Shown here piece by piece: positions 18,225-25,486 of a DNA stretch of 52,272 bases (position 1 is its first letter; each line of letters opens with the position of its first letter). The DNA is from Pseudorhodoferax sp. Leaf274 (lineage in GTDB: Bacteria > Pseudomonadota > Gammaproteobacteria > Burkholderiales > Burkholderiaceae_C): the NCBI RefSeq assembly GCF_001422445.1, contig NZ_LMNA01000028.1, forward strand, positions 1 to 52,272, written 5' to 3'. A program made the position numbers and the translations under genes. The notes under the pieces are model-generated. The model did not search any database. It was given only the letters and a program-made list of their open reading frames with translations, and was not told where the DNA came from.

Positions 18225-19313
18225 TCAGCGGTCCGTGCGCAGCGTCGACGGCGTGTCTGGCAGGCCGAAGCGGTGCCAGGCGCGGCGCAACTGGGTGTCC
18301 GACGCGAAGCCGGCCAGCTCGGCCGCCCGGGCCACGTCCAGCCCGTTGTGCAGCGCACGCTGGGCCACGGCCAGCCGGATGCGGCGCAGGTAGTCGAGCG
18401 GCGCCACCTGGGCATGCTGCATGAACAGCCGCGTGAGGTGGCGCGGCGAGACATGGGCCACGCCGGCCATGCGCGGCACGCTCCATTCGGCGTGCGGCTG
18501 CCCGCTCACGGCGTCCTGCACGCGGTGCAGCGCCGGGTGCAGGTGGCCGCGGTGCGCCAGCATGGGCGAGAGCTCTGGGTCGTGCGGGCCACGCCGCAGC
18601 GCCACCACCATGGTCTGCGCCACCTGGGCGGCGATGGCCTCGCCGCAGGCTTCGGCGATGCGGTGCAGCACGAGGTCGATGCCGGTGGTCACGCCGGCGC
18701 TGCTCCATACCGGTGCGTCCTCGACGAAGACGCGGTTGTCCACCACCTCGCAGGCGGGCTCGACGGCGCGCAACTCGTCCAGGTGGTGGTGGTGCGTGGT
18801 CACGCGGTGGCCGGGCAGCAGGCCGGCGTGGGCGGCCAGCAGCGTGCCGGCGCAGACCGTGACGAGTTCGAGGCGGCCCGGCGCCAGCCGCAGGCCGCGC
18901 AGCCAGTGCAGCAGCGCGCGGGCCGGCGCGTCGTCGACCGCGATGCAGCGCCCCGGCATGCCGACCAGCACCAGCCAGGTGCTGGCCGCGGGATCGGCCG
19001 GCAGCGCCTGGGCCAGCGGCAGCAGCCCGGCGATCTGCACGCCGACGGACGAGTCGGTGTCGGGCTGCGGGCTGGCGAAGCGCAGCGCAAAGCGCTCGGG
19101 CCGGCCCTGGGCGCGCAGGCACTGGTTGGCGATGCGCAGCGCCTCGGCCGGGCCGGCCCAGTCCAGGATCAGGCTGCCGGGCAGCAGCGCGAAGACGACA
19201 TGGATGGGCGCGGCGCCCAGCGCCGGGCCGGCTTCGGCCTGGCGCGGCGCCGGGGCACCTTCGCCTGTCGCGAGGGGGCACGCCCCCTTGGGGACGGCCG
19301 GGCGGGGGCTCAC
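18225..19313 (-). CDS. GlxA-type AraC-family transcriptional regulator
   Basis: This 362-residue regulator has two parts. Residues about 30-200 form a DJ-1/PfpI-like (class I glutamine amidotransferase-like) domain with the elbow VTVCAGTLLAAHAGLL. The C-terminal ~100 residues are an AraC/XylS double helix-turn-helix (MAGVAHVSPRHLTRLF ... YLRRIRLAVAQRALH). The GTG at 19313 forms a GTGA overlap with the stop of the DJ-1 gene upstream; no other in-frame start exists before the domain. Codons ~5-18 fall in a GC-rich palindromic repeat (19273-19288), giving an unusual 25-residue leader. It is the last gene of the isochorismatase-DJ-1-regulator operon and may control it or the adjacent hydroxyproline operon. 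Confidence 0.87.
   Translation of the reverse strand: MSPRPAVPKGACPLATGEGAPAPRQAEAGPALGAAPIHVVFALLPGSLILDWAGPAEALRIANQCLRAQGRPERFALRFASPQPDTDSSVGVQIAGLLPLAQALPADPAASTWLVLVGMPGRCIAVDDAPARALLHWLRGLRLAPGRLELVTVCAGTLLAAHAGLLPGHRVTTHHHHLDELRAVEPACEVVDNRVFVEDAPVWSSAGVTTGIDLVLHRIAEACGEAIAAQVAQTMVVALRRGPHDPELSPMLAHRGHLHPALHRVQDAVSGQPHAEWSVPRMAGVAHVSPRHLTRLFMQHAQVAPLDYLRRIRLAVAQRALHNGLDVARAAELAGFASDTQLRRAWHRFGLPDTPSTLRTDR
19273..19288. repeat. GC-rich palindrome embedded in a coding start
   Basis: AGGGGGC-AC-GCCCCCT is a perfect 7-bp dyad, flanked by CTTGGGGACGGCCGGG. It resembles the intergenic palindromic repeats common in Comamonadaceae genomes (from memory), yet here it lies inside the first codons of the GlxA-type regulator. 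It could form a hairpin near the translation start of that gene. Confidence 0.5.
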
Positions 19314-19924
19314 GGGGTGGGCCGCCAGGCGTAGTCCATCTGGCGCGCGGTGCGCTCGGCCAGGGCCTGGCCGGTCAGGCGCGCGACCAGGTGCAGGCTC
19401 AGGTCCAGGCCGGCGCTGATGCCGGCGCTGGTCCACAGGCGTCCGGCCGCGTCGTGCGGCACCCAGCGCGGGCCGCCCTGCACCTGCAGCGCGGGAAAGG
19501 CGCTGCGCAGGTCGTCCAGGTCTTCCCAGTGCGTGGTGACCGGGCCGCTGCTGCCCAGCAGGCCGGCCTGGGCGAGCAGGAAGGCGCCGGTGCAGACCGA
19601 GGCCACGGTGGCGGCGCGGGCGGCGGCCTGCGCGATCCAGGCGATCGTGGCGGGGCAGGCCAGGGCGCCGTCGACCACGCCGCCGGGCACGATCAGCAGG
19701 TCGCTTGGCGGGGCGCTTTCGAAATCCGCGTCGGGCAGCACGCGCAGGCCGGCGCGGGCGCGCACGGGCGCCAGGCCGCGCGCGATGCAGCGCACCGCGA
19801 ACGGTGCGGGCTGGCCCGGGTGCAGCCGCGCGTGCATGCGCACCGCCGTGGTGAACACCTCGTAGGGGCCGGCGAAGTCCAGCGCCTCGACCTCGTCGAA
19901 CACGAGGATGCCGACGTTCAGCAT
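19310..19924 (-). CDS. DJ-1/PfpI-family protein
   Basis: This 204-residue single-domain protein has the DJ-1/PfpI fold, opening with VGILVFDEVEALDFAGPYEVF and carrying the nucleophile elbow ASVCTGAFLLAQAGLL (Cys 111). This subgroup is close to the N-terminal half of GlxA regulators and to isonitrile hydratase (InhA-type) enzymes, so a hydratase or amidase-like role is possible but unproven. It overlaps the upstream isochorismatase gene by 7 bases and the downstream regulator by 4, so the three are translationally coupled. It shares the elbow with its downstream neighbour, suggesting a duplicated sensor/enzyme pair. Confidence 0.85.
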   Translation of the reverse strand: MLNVGILVFDEVEALDFAGPYEVFTTAVRMHARLHPGQPAPFAVRCIARGLAPVRARAGLRVLPDADFESAPPSDLLIVPGGVVDGALACPATIAWIAQAAARAATVASVCTGAFLLAQAGLLGSSGPVTTHWEDLDDLRSAFPALQVQGGPRWVPHDAAGRLWTSAGISAGLDLSLHLVARLTGQALAERTARQMDYAWRPTP

Positions 19925-20487
19925 GCGGCGTGCTCCAGGCGTGCGATGGCCTCATCGACGCCGACGACCTTGGCGAAGCGGTCCTGCAGCACGGTGGCGG
20001 TACGCGTGCGGATGTCGGCCGCGGGCAGCACCGAGCCGTCGAGGTTGCGCATGTCCCAGGTCAAGGTGGCCTCGGTGCAGAAGTCGACGGCCCAGCCCAG
20101 GTCGGACGCATGGCGGGCCGTGGCCTCGCAGCACTGCTCGGTGCGGATGCCGCTGACGAGCAGGCGGGCGATGCCCTGCTGCGTGAGCCAGACGTCCAGG
20201 CCGGTGCCGACGAGCGCGCTGTGGCGGTTCTTGTGGAAGCTGGCGGCGGGCGTGCAATCGGCCAGGCCCTCGATGGGGCGCACATGGCCAGAGGCCAGCG
20301 CGAACGGGTTCTCGGGCGTCTGTGGGCCGGCCACGTGCAGCACGCGCACGATGGGCACGCCGCGCTGCTGGCAGGCCGCGATCAGCGCGTTCTGCGCCGC
20401 GAGCCAGGCCGGCAGCGTGGCCGGGTCGTAGAACGGGCGGTGCCGGAACGAATCCTGGGCGTCGATCAGAATCAGACTTGTCTTCAT
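19918..20487 (-). CDS. Isochorismatase-like cysteine hydrolase
   Basis: This 189-residue hydrolase belongs to the isochorismatase/nicotinamidase superfamily. The expected triad is visible: Asp 9 (LILIDAQDSF), Lys 86 (SFHKNRHSAL) and Cys 119 in GIRTEQCCEATARHA. Family members hydrolyse amides, ureas or the isochorismate ether bond; the substrate cannot be assigned. It heads the isochorismatase / DJ-1 / AraC-type operon, an arrangement suggesting detoxification or scavenging of an amide- or nitrile-like compound sensed by the regulator. Confidence 0.86.
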   Translation of the reverse strand: MKTSLILIDAQDSFRHRPFYDPATLPAWLAAQNALIAACQQRGVPIVRVLHVAGPQTPENPFALASGHVRPIEGLADCTPAASFHKNRHSALVGTGLDVWLTQQGIARLLVSGIRTEQCCEATARHASDLGWAVDFCTEATLTWDMRNLDGSVLPAADIRTRTATVLQDRFAKVVGVDEAIARLEHAAC

Positions 20488-20580
20488 GCGGTTCTCGCTG
20501 GCGATGGGATGGCACGATTGTTCCCCGTGCAGGCGGCCTGCGCCACGGCCCCGCGGACCAGTTTCGATCAGATCAGGACA

Positions 20581-21855
20581 TCATCGCTCGGCATCGCCGC
20601 CGAGGCCCGCCAACGTGCCGACGCGCACCGGCACGAGCGGCGGGCGCGGGGCCGGCGGCGCCCAGCCGAACAGCACGCGCGCGGCCGCGCCGCAGACGCG
20701 GCCCTGGCAGGCGCCCATGCCGCAGCGGGTCTGCAGCTTGGCCTCGGTCCAGTCGGCGCAACCGGCCAGGGCGGCGAGCGGCACGTCCTCGCAGCGGCAC
20801 AGCAGCGTCTCGGGCGTGGCCAGGTGGCGCAGGTGTTCGCCGAGCGCGAAGTCCCGGTGCAGGCGCGCGGCAAAGCGGTCCCAGTGCGCGAGCGCGGGGC
20901 GCAGGGTCTGCGCCTGCCGGGCCTGGCCGACGGCGGCGTGGCCGGCGATGGCACCCTGCACCAGCGCGCGTTCGCTGCCGCCCACGCCCGTGCATTCGCC
21001 GGCCGCGTGGATGCGCGGCCGGCTCGTGGCCTGCCAGTCGTCCACGGCCAGCGCGGGCTGGCCATGGCGTTCGACGGTGGCGCAGCCGAGCAGGCGGCCC
21101 AGCTCGGTGTTGGGCACCAGCCCGAAACCGCAGGCCAGCCGCTCGCAATCGATCTCTTCGGTGCGGCCGCCCGGGCCTTGCAGGCGCACGGCGCGCAGCT
21201 GGCCGTCGCCCAGCGCCGCCACGGCATGGCTGCCCGCGCGGTAGCCGGCGCCGCGCAGCGCCAGTGCCTGCCAGGCCTTGCCGGGCCAGCGCGGCAGGCC
21301 CAGCGCGAGGCGTGCCAGGGCCGGCCAGCCGGCCTGCTCGGCCACGCGCAGCACCTGGGCACCGGCCTGGCGCGCCGTGGCCGCGGCGGCCAGCAGCAAC
21401 GGCCCGCTGCCGGCCACGACGATGCGCTCACCCGCCACGGGCATGCCGGCCTTGACCAAGGCCTGCAGGCCGCCGGCGCCGGTCACGCCGGGCAGCGTCC
21501 AACCCGGGAACGGCAGCAGCAGTTCGCGCGCGCCGGTGGCCAGCACCAGCGTGCCCCAGCGCAGCCGCCAGGCGCGCCCGGCGTCCTCGAGCAGCAGCTC
21601 GTCCGCGGCCGGCGCGGCCACCACGCGCACGCCGCTGCACATGCGCACCTGGGCATGGCCCTGCACGCGCGCGCGAAGCCGGCGCGCCATGGCTGGCAGC
21701 TGCACGCCGGGGCCGTCGCGCCAGATCTGGCCGCCCGGGGCCGGGTTGTCGTCCAGCAGCACGGTGCGGGCGCCGCTGGAGGCCGCGGCCTCGGCCGCCG
21801 CCAGCCCGGCCGGGCCGGCGCCGACGATGGCCACGTCGCAGTGTTCAATCATCAT
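20581..21855 (-). CDS. D-hydroxyproline dehydrogenase, NAD/FAD-type subunit with [2Fe-2S] domain
   Basis: This 424-residue pyridine nucleotide-disulphide-type flavoprotein resembles HcnB/opine oxidase subunit A. It has an FAD fold VAIVGAGPAGLAAAEAA at the N-terminus, an ATG motif LVLATGARELLLPFPGW and a second nucleotide fold IVVAGSGPLLLAAAATA. The C-terminal BFD-like segment carries cysteines in LLCRCEDV and RCGMGACQGRVC that would hold a [2Fe-2S] cluster. It starts ATG ATG at 21855; the first ATG gives a 4-base overlap with the small ferredoxin-like gene. With the next two genes it should form a heterotrimer oxidising cis-4-hydroxy-D-proline and feeding electrons to the respiratory chain. 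LhpBEF/HcnABC naming is by analogy. Confidence 0.85.
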   Translation of the reverse strand: MMIEHCDVAIVGAGPAGLAAAEAAASSGARTVLLDDNPAPGGQIWRDGPGVQLPAMARRLRARVQGHAQVRMCSGVRVVAAPAADELLLEDAGRAWRLRWGTLVLATGARELLLPFPGWTLPGVTGAGGLQALVKAGMPVAGERIVVAGSGPLLLAAAATARQAGAQVLRVAEQAGWPALARLALGLPRWPGKAWQALALRGAGYRAGSHAVAALGDGQLRAVRLQGPGGRTEEIDCERLACGFGLVPNTELGRLLGCATVERHGQPALAVDDWQATSRPRIHAAGECTGVGGSERALVQGAIAGHAAVGQARQAQTLRPALAHWDRFAARLHRDFALGEHLRHLATPETLLCRCEDVPLAALAGCADWTEAKLQTRCGMGACQGRVCGAAARVLFGWAPPAPRPPLVPVRVGTLAGLGGDAER

Positions 21856-22115
21856 GGCGCGGTGCCCGTGGCGACCCGCATGCCGGCGGCCACCAGGGTC
21901 TGGCAGGCCAGCCGGCGCTGGCCGTCGATGGCGACGCGGCACTCCTGGCACACGCCCATGCCGCAGGCCGGCGCGCGCAGCGTGCCGCCCACGCTGCGCC
22001 GCGTGGCGCCGCTGCCGGCATGGCGCAGCGCCGCGGCGACCGAGATGCCGGCCGGCACCTCGACGGCCTGGCCGTCGACCACGAGGGCGATGCGTGCCGC
22101 CATGTGCGTCGTCAT
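21852..22115 (-). CDS. [2Fe-2S] subunit of D-hydroxyproline dehydrogenase
   Basis: This 87-residue ferredoxin-like subunit is similar to HcnA and SoxA N-terminal domains. The four cluster ligands are Cys 51, 56, 59 and 71 (PACGMGVCQEC ... LAC). It overlaps the oxidoreductase genes on both sides by 4 bases (ATGA), which fixes its start at 22115. It presumably relays electrons between the two flavin subunits. Without the context it would be called a generic (2Fe-2S)-binding protein. Confidence 0.86.
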   Translation of the reverse strand: MTTHMAARIALVVDGQAVEVPAGISVAAALRHAGSGATRRSVGGTLRAPACGMGVCQECRVAIDGQRRLACQTLVAAGMRVATGTAP

Positions 22116-23215
22116 CCGCCGCCCCCGAGCAGCCGCGCCGGCGCGTAGGGCAGGGGGTCGAGCGGCGGGGCGCTGCCGGTGATGAGGGCGGCCAGCAGCG
22201 CCGCGCTGGCCGGTGCGGTGGTCACGCCCAGGCCTTCGTGGCCCAGCGCCAGCCACAGGCCTTCGTGGCGCGGGTGCGCGCCCAGCAGCGGCAGGCCGTC
22301 GGCCGTGGCGGCGCGCAGGCCAGTCCAGCTGCGGATGGCGTTGAGGTCGGCAAGCGCCGGCAGGTAGCCGATCGCACGGCGCAGCATGCGCGCCAGCAGG
22401 GGCTGCTCGACCGAGGCGTCGACGGTGTCGAACTGGCGCGAGGAGCCGACCAGCAGCTGCCCCGTGGGCCGCGGCTGCACGTTGAAGGCCACCGAGTCGC
22501 CCTCGGCATGGTGGGCGCTCTTGACATAGCCCAGCTCCACCAACTGGTGCTGCACGGTGCCGGGGTAGCGGTCGGTGATGAGCAGGTGGCCCTTCTTGGG
22601 CCGCAGCACCACATCGGCGCACAGCGCGGCGGCGTGCAGGCCGCAGGCCAGCAGCCGGTGCGGCGCGCGGCGCTGCCCGCCATCGGCCAGCTGCACCGCG
22701 TCGCCCTGCAGCGCGATGGCGCGCGCGCGTTCGCGGTGCAGGCGCGGGCCGGCCTCGCGCAGCAGCCAGGCCGCCGCCGCGGGGGCGTAGGCCAGGCCGT
22801 CGCCCGGCACCTGCAGCGCGCCGGCCAGCCCGGGCCGCAGCGCCGGCTCGGCCGCGTGCAGGGCCCGTGCGTCGAGCCAGCGGCTGGCCACGCCGGCGCC
22901 GGCCAGCCGCGCCTGCTTGCGTTCGGCCTCGGCCGCCTCCTCGGCGTCGGCGGCGATCCACAGCGTGCCGCAGGCGCGCGCCTCGCAGGCGGCGGGCAGG
23001 CGCGGCGCCCAGTCGCGCCATTGCGCGAGCGAGGCGCTGCTGAGCGCGAGTTCGGCCGGGTTGTCGTCCATCGCGACCAGGTGGCCCATGCCGGCTGCGG
23101 TGGCGCCGGGCTGGCCGTCGTCGAGCACCAGCACGTCCAGGCCCGCGGCGCACAGCGCCCGCGCGCAGGCGGCACCGACGATGCCGGCGCCGATGACGAT
23201 GCAGTCGGCGTCCAT
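22112..23215 (-). CDS. D-hydroxyproline dehydrogenase, DAO-type FAD subunit
   Basis: This is a glycine/D-amino-acid oxidase-family flavoprotein of 367 residues. The FAD-binding motif CIVIGAGIVGAACARAL lies at the N-terminus, and the C-terminal DAO signature region reads RSWTGLRAATADGLPLLG, then LALGHEGLGVTTAPASA. It is the likely catalytic subunit acting on the epimerised hydroxyproline ring. The start at 23215 (MDADCIVIG), 10 bases after the epimerase stop, was preferred; an upstream ATG at 23260 would add 15 unconserved residues and overlap the epimerase by 35 bases. It is coupled to the [2Fe-2S] gene by an ATGA overlap. Confidence 0.85.
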   Translation of the reverse strand: MDADCIVIGAGIVGAACARALCAAGLDVLVLDDGQPGATAAGMGHLVAMDDNPAELALSSASLAQWRDWAPRLPAACEARACGTLWIAADAEEAAEAERKQARLAGAGVASRWLDARALHAAEPALRPGLAGALQVPGDGLAYAPAAAAWLLREAGPRLHRERARAIALQGDAVQLADGGQRRAPHRLLACGLHAAALCADVVLRPKKGHLLITDRYPGTVQHQLVELGYVKSAHHAEGDSVAFNVQPRPTGQLLVGSSRQFDTVDASVEQPLLARMLRRAIGYLPALADLNAIRSWTGLRAATADGLPLLGAHPRHEGLWLALGHEGLGVTTAPASAALLAALITGSAPPLDPLPYAPARLLGGGG

Positions 23216-23225
23216 GGCCCGCGGC

Positions 23226-24161
23226 TCAGGGGCGGATGCCCCAGCCGAAGGGATCGTCATCCTCGATCAGCAGCGTGGCCTCGGCGCTCAGGTGGGCGCG
23301 GCCGCGGATGGTGGGGATCACCTGGCCGTGCGCGCCGGGCTCGTAGCTGGCCTCGAACCGGCTGCCGATCACGCTGGCCTGGCGCCACACTTGGCCGGGC
23401 GCCAGCTTGCCGTCCGCCGCGAGGCAGGCGATCTTGGCGCTGGTGCCGGTGCCGCACGGCGAGCGGTCGTAGGCGTTGCCGGGGCACAGCACGAAGTTGC
23501 GGCTGTCGGCCTCGGGGTCGTCGGCGAACAGCTCGATGTGGTCGATCTCGGCACCCTCGGCGCCCGTGACGCCCTGGGCCGCGAGGGCCAGGCGCAGCGC
23601 CGCGGTGTAGGCCGTCAGCGCTGCCAGGTTGCCGCCGTCCACGCGCTGGCCGTGGTCTGCCACCAGGAAGAACCAGTTGCCGCCCCAGGCCACGTCGCCA
23701 CGCACGGTGCCGTGGCCCGGCAGCGCGACCGCCACCTGACGGTGCAGCCGGTAGGCCGGCACGTTGCGCACGCTGACGCTGCCGTCCGCATGCAGCGTGG
23801 CCGTGACGGTGCCCACCGGCGTCTCGATGCGGTGCGCGCCGGCCTGGATGCGGCCCAGGTGCGCCAGCGTGGCCACCAGGCCGATGGTGCCGTGCCCGCA
23901 CATGCCCAGGTAGCCGCTGTTGTTGAAGAACACCACGCCGGCCGCGGCCGTGGGGTCCTGCGGCGCGCACAGCAGCGCGCCCACCACCACGTCGCTGCCG
24001 CGCGGCTCCAGAACGGTGGCGGCACGCCACCGGTCGTGCCCGGCCGCCAGCAGCGCGCGCCGCTCGGCCATGCTGCCCTGGCCCAGGTCCGGGAAGCCGG
24101 CCAGCACCACGCGCGTGGGTTCGCCGCCGGTGTGCGAATCGATGACTTGGATGCGGTGCAT
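23226..24161 (-). CDS. lhpA: 4-hydroxyproline 2-epimerase (proline racemase family)
   Basis: This 311-residue cofactor-independent epimerase converts trans-4-hydroxy-L-proline to cis-4-hydroxy-D-proline. Both catalytic cysteines are present: Cys 88 in [10 protein letters not shown] and Cys 236 in [11 protein letters not shown]. Having Cys in both positions is the signature of true epimerases, as opposed to Thr-containing trans-3-hydroxyproline dehydratases. The N-terminal [13 protein letters not shown] is conserved in the family. It lies between the binding-protein gene and the dehydrogenase genes, so the first two steps of hydroxyproline degradation are encoded together. The pyrroline-4-hydroxy-2-carboxylate deaminase and ketoglutarate-semialdehyde dehydrogenase are not in the window. 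Confidence 0.9.
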   Translation of the reverse strand: MHRIQVIDSHTGGEPTRVVLAGFPDLGQGSMAERRALLAAGHDRWRAATVLEPRGSDVVVGALLCAPQDPTAAAGVVFFNNSGYLGMCGHGTIGLVATLAHLGRIQAGAHRIETPVGTVTATLHADGSVSVRNVPAYRLHRQVAVALPGHGTVRGDVAWGGNWFFLVADHGQRVDGGNLAALTAYTAALRLALAAQGVTGAEGAEIDHIELFADDPEADSRNFVLCPGNAYDRSPCGTGTSAKIACLAADGKLAPGQVWRQASVIGSRFEASYEPGAHGQVIPTIRGRAHLSAEATLLIEDDDPFGWGIRP

Positions 24162-24179
24162 GGCTCGGCGTCGGTGGGC

Positions 24180-25313
24180 TTAGTAACTGGCCAGGGGCGA
24201 CATCTTGCCGGCCTTGAAGGTCGACACGGTGACGGGCGCCTTCTGCAGGTTGCCCTGCGCGTCGTAGGTGTAGCTCGCGGCCACGCCCTGGTGGGTGTTC
24301 TTGTGCAGGTAGTCGGACACCTTGAGCGGATCGGTGCTGCCGGCCTTGCCCATGGCCTCGCCGAGGAACATGGTCTGGTCGTAGTAGGCGGGGGCGTAGG
24401 CGTCGGCGTCCTGGTTGAAGCGGGCCTTGTACCTGGTGCGGAAGGCCGCGGCCGGGCTGCCGTCCTTGGCCATGGCGCCGGCCTGCGCGCAGAACACCGT
24501 GTCGTTCACCGCGTCGCCGCCGAGCTTGCCCATCTCGGGGCTGCACAGCGTGTCGCCGCCCAGCAGCTTGGCCGTGATGGCCAGCCGCTTCATCTGCGCC
24601 GTCATGGGCGCGGCCTGGGGCGCGTAGCCGCCGAAGAAGATCACGTCGGGCTGCTTGCCCTTGAGGTTGGTCAGGATGGCCGAGAAATCCGTCGCCTTGT
24701 CGGTCGTGAACTCCTTGCCCACCACGGTGAGGCCCTGCTTCTCGGCCTCCTTGACGAACTCGTCGGCCAGGCCCTGGCCGAACGCCGTGCGGTCGTCGAT
24801 CACGCCGACCTTCTTGACCTTGAGCACCTGGGCCGCGTAGACCGCCATGGACGAGCCGATCTGGTTGTCGCTGGCGATGATGCGGAACAGGTTCTTGTAG
24901 CCGCCCTGCGTGACCTTGGGGTTGGTGCCCACGGTGGACATCACCACGTCGCCGCCGTCGTACAGGCGCGAGGCCGGGATCGCCACGCCGGAGCAGTACG
25001 GCCCGAGCACGAACTTGACGTTGCTGTCGACGAACTTCTGCGCGACGGCGACGCCCTGCTTGGGGTCGCACTGGTCGTCCTCGGACACGAGCTCGAACTT
25101 CAGCGTCTTGCCGCCGGCGGCGATCTTCTTCGCGTTGAGATCCTCGATGGCCAGGCGCACGCCGTTCTCGTTGTCCTTGCCGGCGTAGGCGTTGGGGCCG
25201 GACAGCGGGCCGCTGTGGCCGATCTTGACGACCTGTTCCTGGGCCAGCGCGTTGCCGGCCAGGGCCAGGCCGGCGAGCGCGATGAAGGTGGTGGGGCGGA
25301 ATGCGAACGGCAT
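24180..25313 (-). CDS. Branched-chain amino acid-type ABC transporter substrate-binding protein
   Basis: This 377-residue periplasmic binding protein is of the LivK/leucine-isoleucine-valine type. The signal peptide is cleaved after GNALA, then QEQVVKIGHSGPLSGPNAYAGKD; the paired cysteines (DDQCDP and GPYCSG) are typical. As first gene of the operon ending in hydroxyproline dehydrogenase it probably binds hydroxyproline or a related imino acid. Permease and ATPase genes are absent, so it must use a transporter encoded elsewhere. A strong AAGGAG lies 8 bases before the ATG, behind a leader with competing hairpins (25348-25397). Confidence 0.9.
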   Translation of the reverse strand: MPFAFRPTTFIALAGLALAGNALAQEQVVKIGHSGPLSGPNAYAGKDNENGVRLAIEDLNAKKIAAGGKTLKFELVSEDDQCDPKQGVAVAQKFVDSNVKFVLGPYCSGVAIPASRLYDGGDVVMSTVGTNPKVTQGGYKNLFRIIASDNQIGSSMAVYAAQVLKVKKVGVIDDRTAFGQGLADEFVKEAEKQGLTVVGKEFTTDKATDFSAILTNLKGKQPDVIFFGGYAPQAAPMTAQMKRLAITAKLLGGDTLCSPEMGKLGGDAVNDTVFCAQAGAMAKDGSPAAAFRTRYKARFNQDADAYAPAYYDQTMFLGEAMGKAGSTDPLKVSDYLHKNTHQGVAASYTYDAQGNLQKAPVTVSTFKAGKMSPLASY

Positions 25314-25347
25314 GCGGAGTCTCCTTCGGGGTGTGCTGCGACGTGCG

Positions 25348-25397
25348 CCGGGGCATGGCGCCCCGGAGCCGGCGCCATCCTACTGCGGTGTACGCAG
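25348..25397 (-). promoter_or_regulatory. Structured mRNA leader with mutually exclusive stems
   Basis: In the leader of the hydroxyproline-operon binding protein three perfect stems can form: CTGCG/CGCAG (25383-25387 / 25393-25397), TGGCGCC/GGCGCCA (25356-25362 / 25371-25377) and CCGGGGC/GCCCCGG (25348-25354 / 25360-25366). The last two share bases, so only one can form at a time. The second lies about 20 bases upstream of the AAGGAG. This is attenuator-like architecture; it could also be the terminator region of rlhA. Confidence 0.4.
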
Positions 25398-25486
25398 CTT
25401 CGGGTTTGCCAGGGGGCGTATGCAGCGGCCGGTGCGACCCGCCCGGCGCAGCTGGCGGTGCCGCAGGCCCTGGGGCCAGCCCCGCG

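Noticed and set aside
20510-20523. TGGCACGATTGTTC, resembling a sigma54 -24/-12 element
   Set aside because: The -12 GC doublet is missing and it points away from the isochorismatase start toward the dehydrogenase 3' end.
22112-23260. Longer N-terminus of the DAO-type subunit starting at 23260
   Set aside because: It adds 15 residues before the FAD-binding strand, overlaps the epimerase by 35 bases and lacks a suitable ribosome-binding site.
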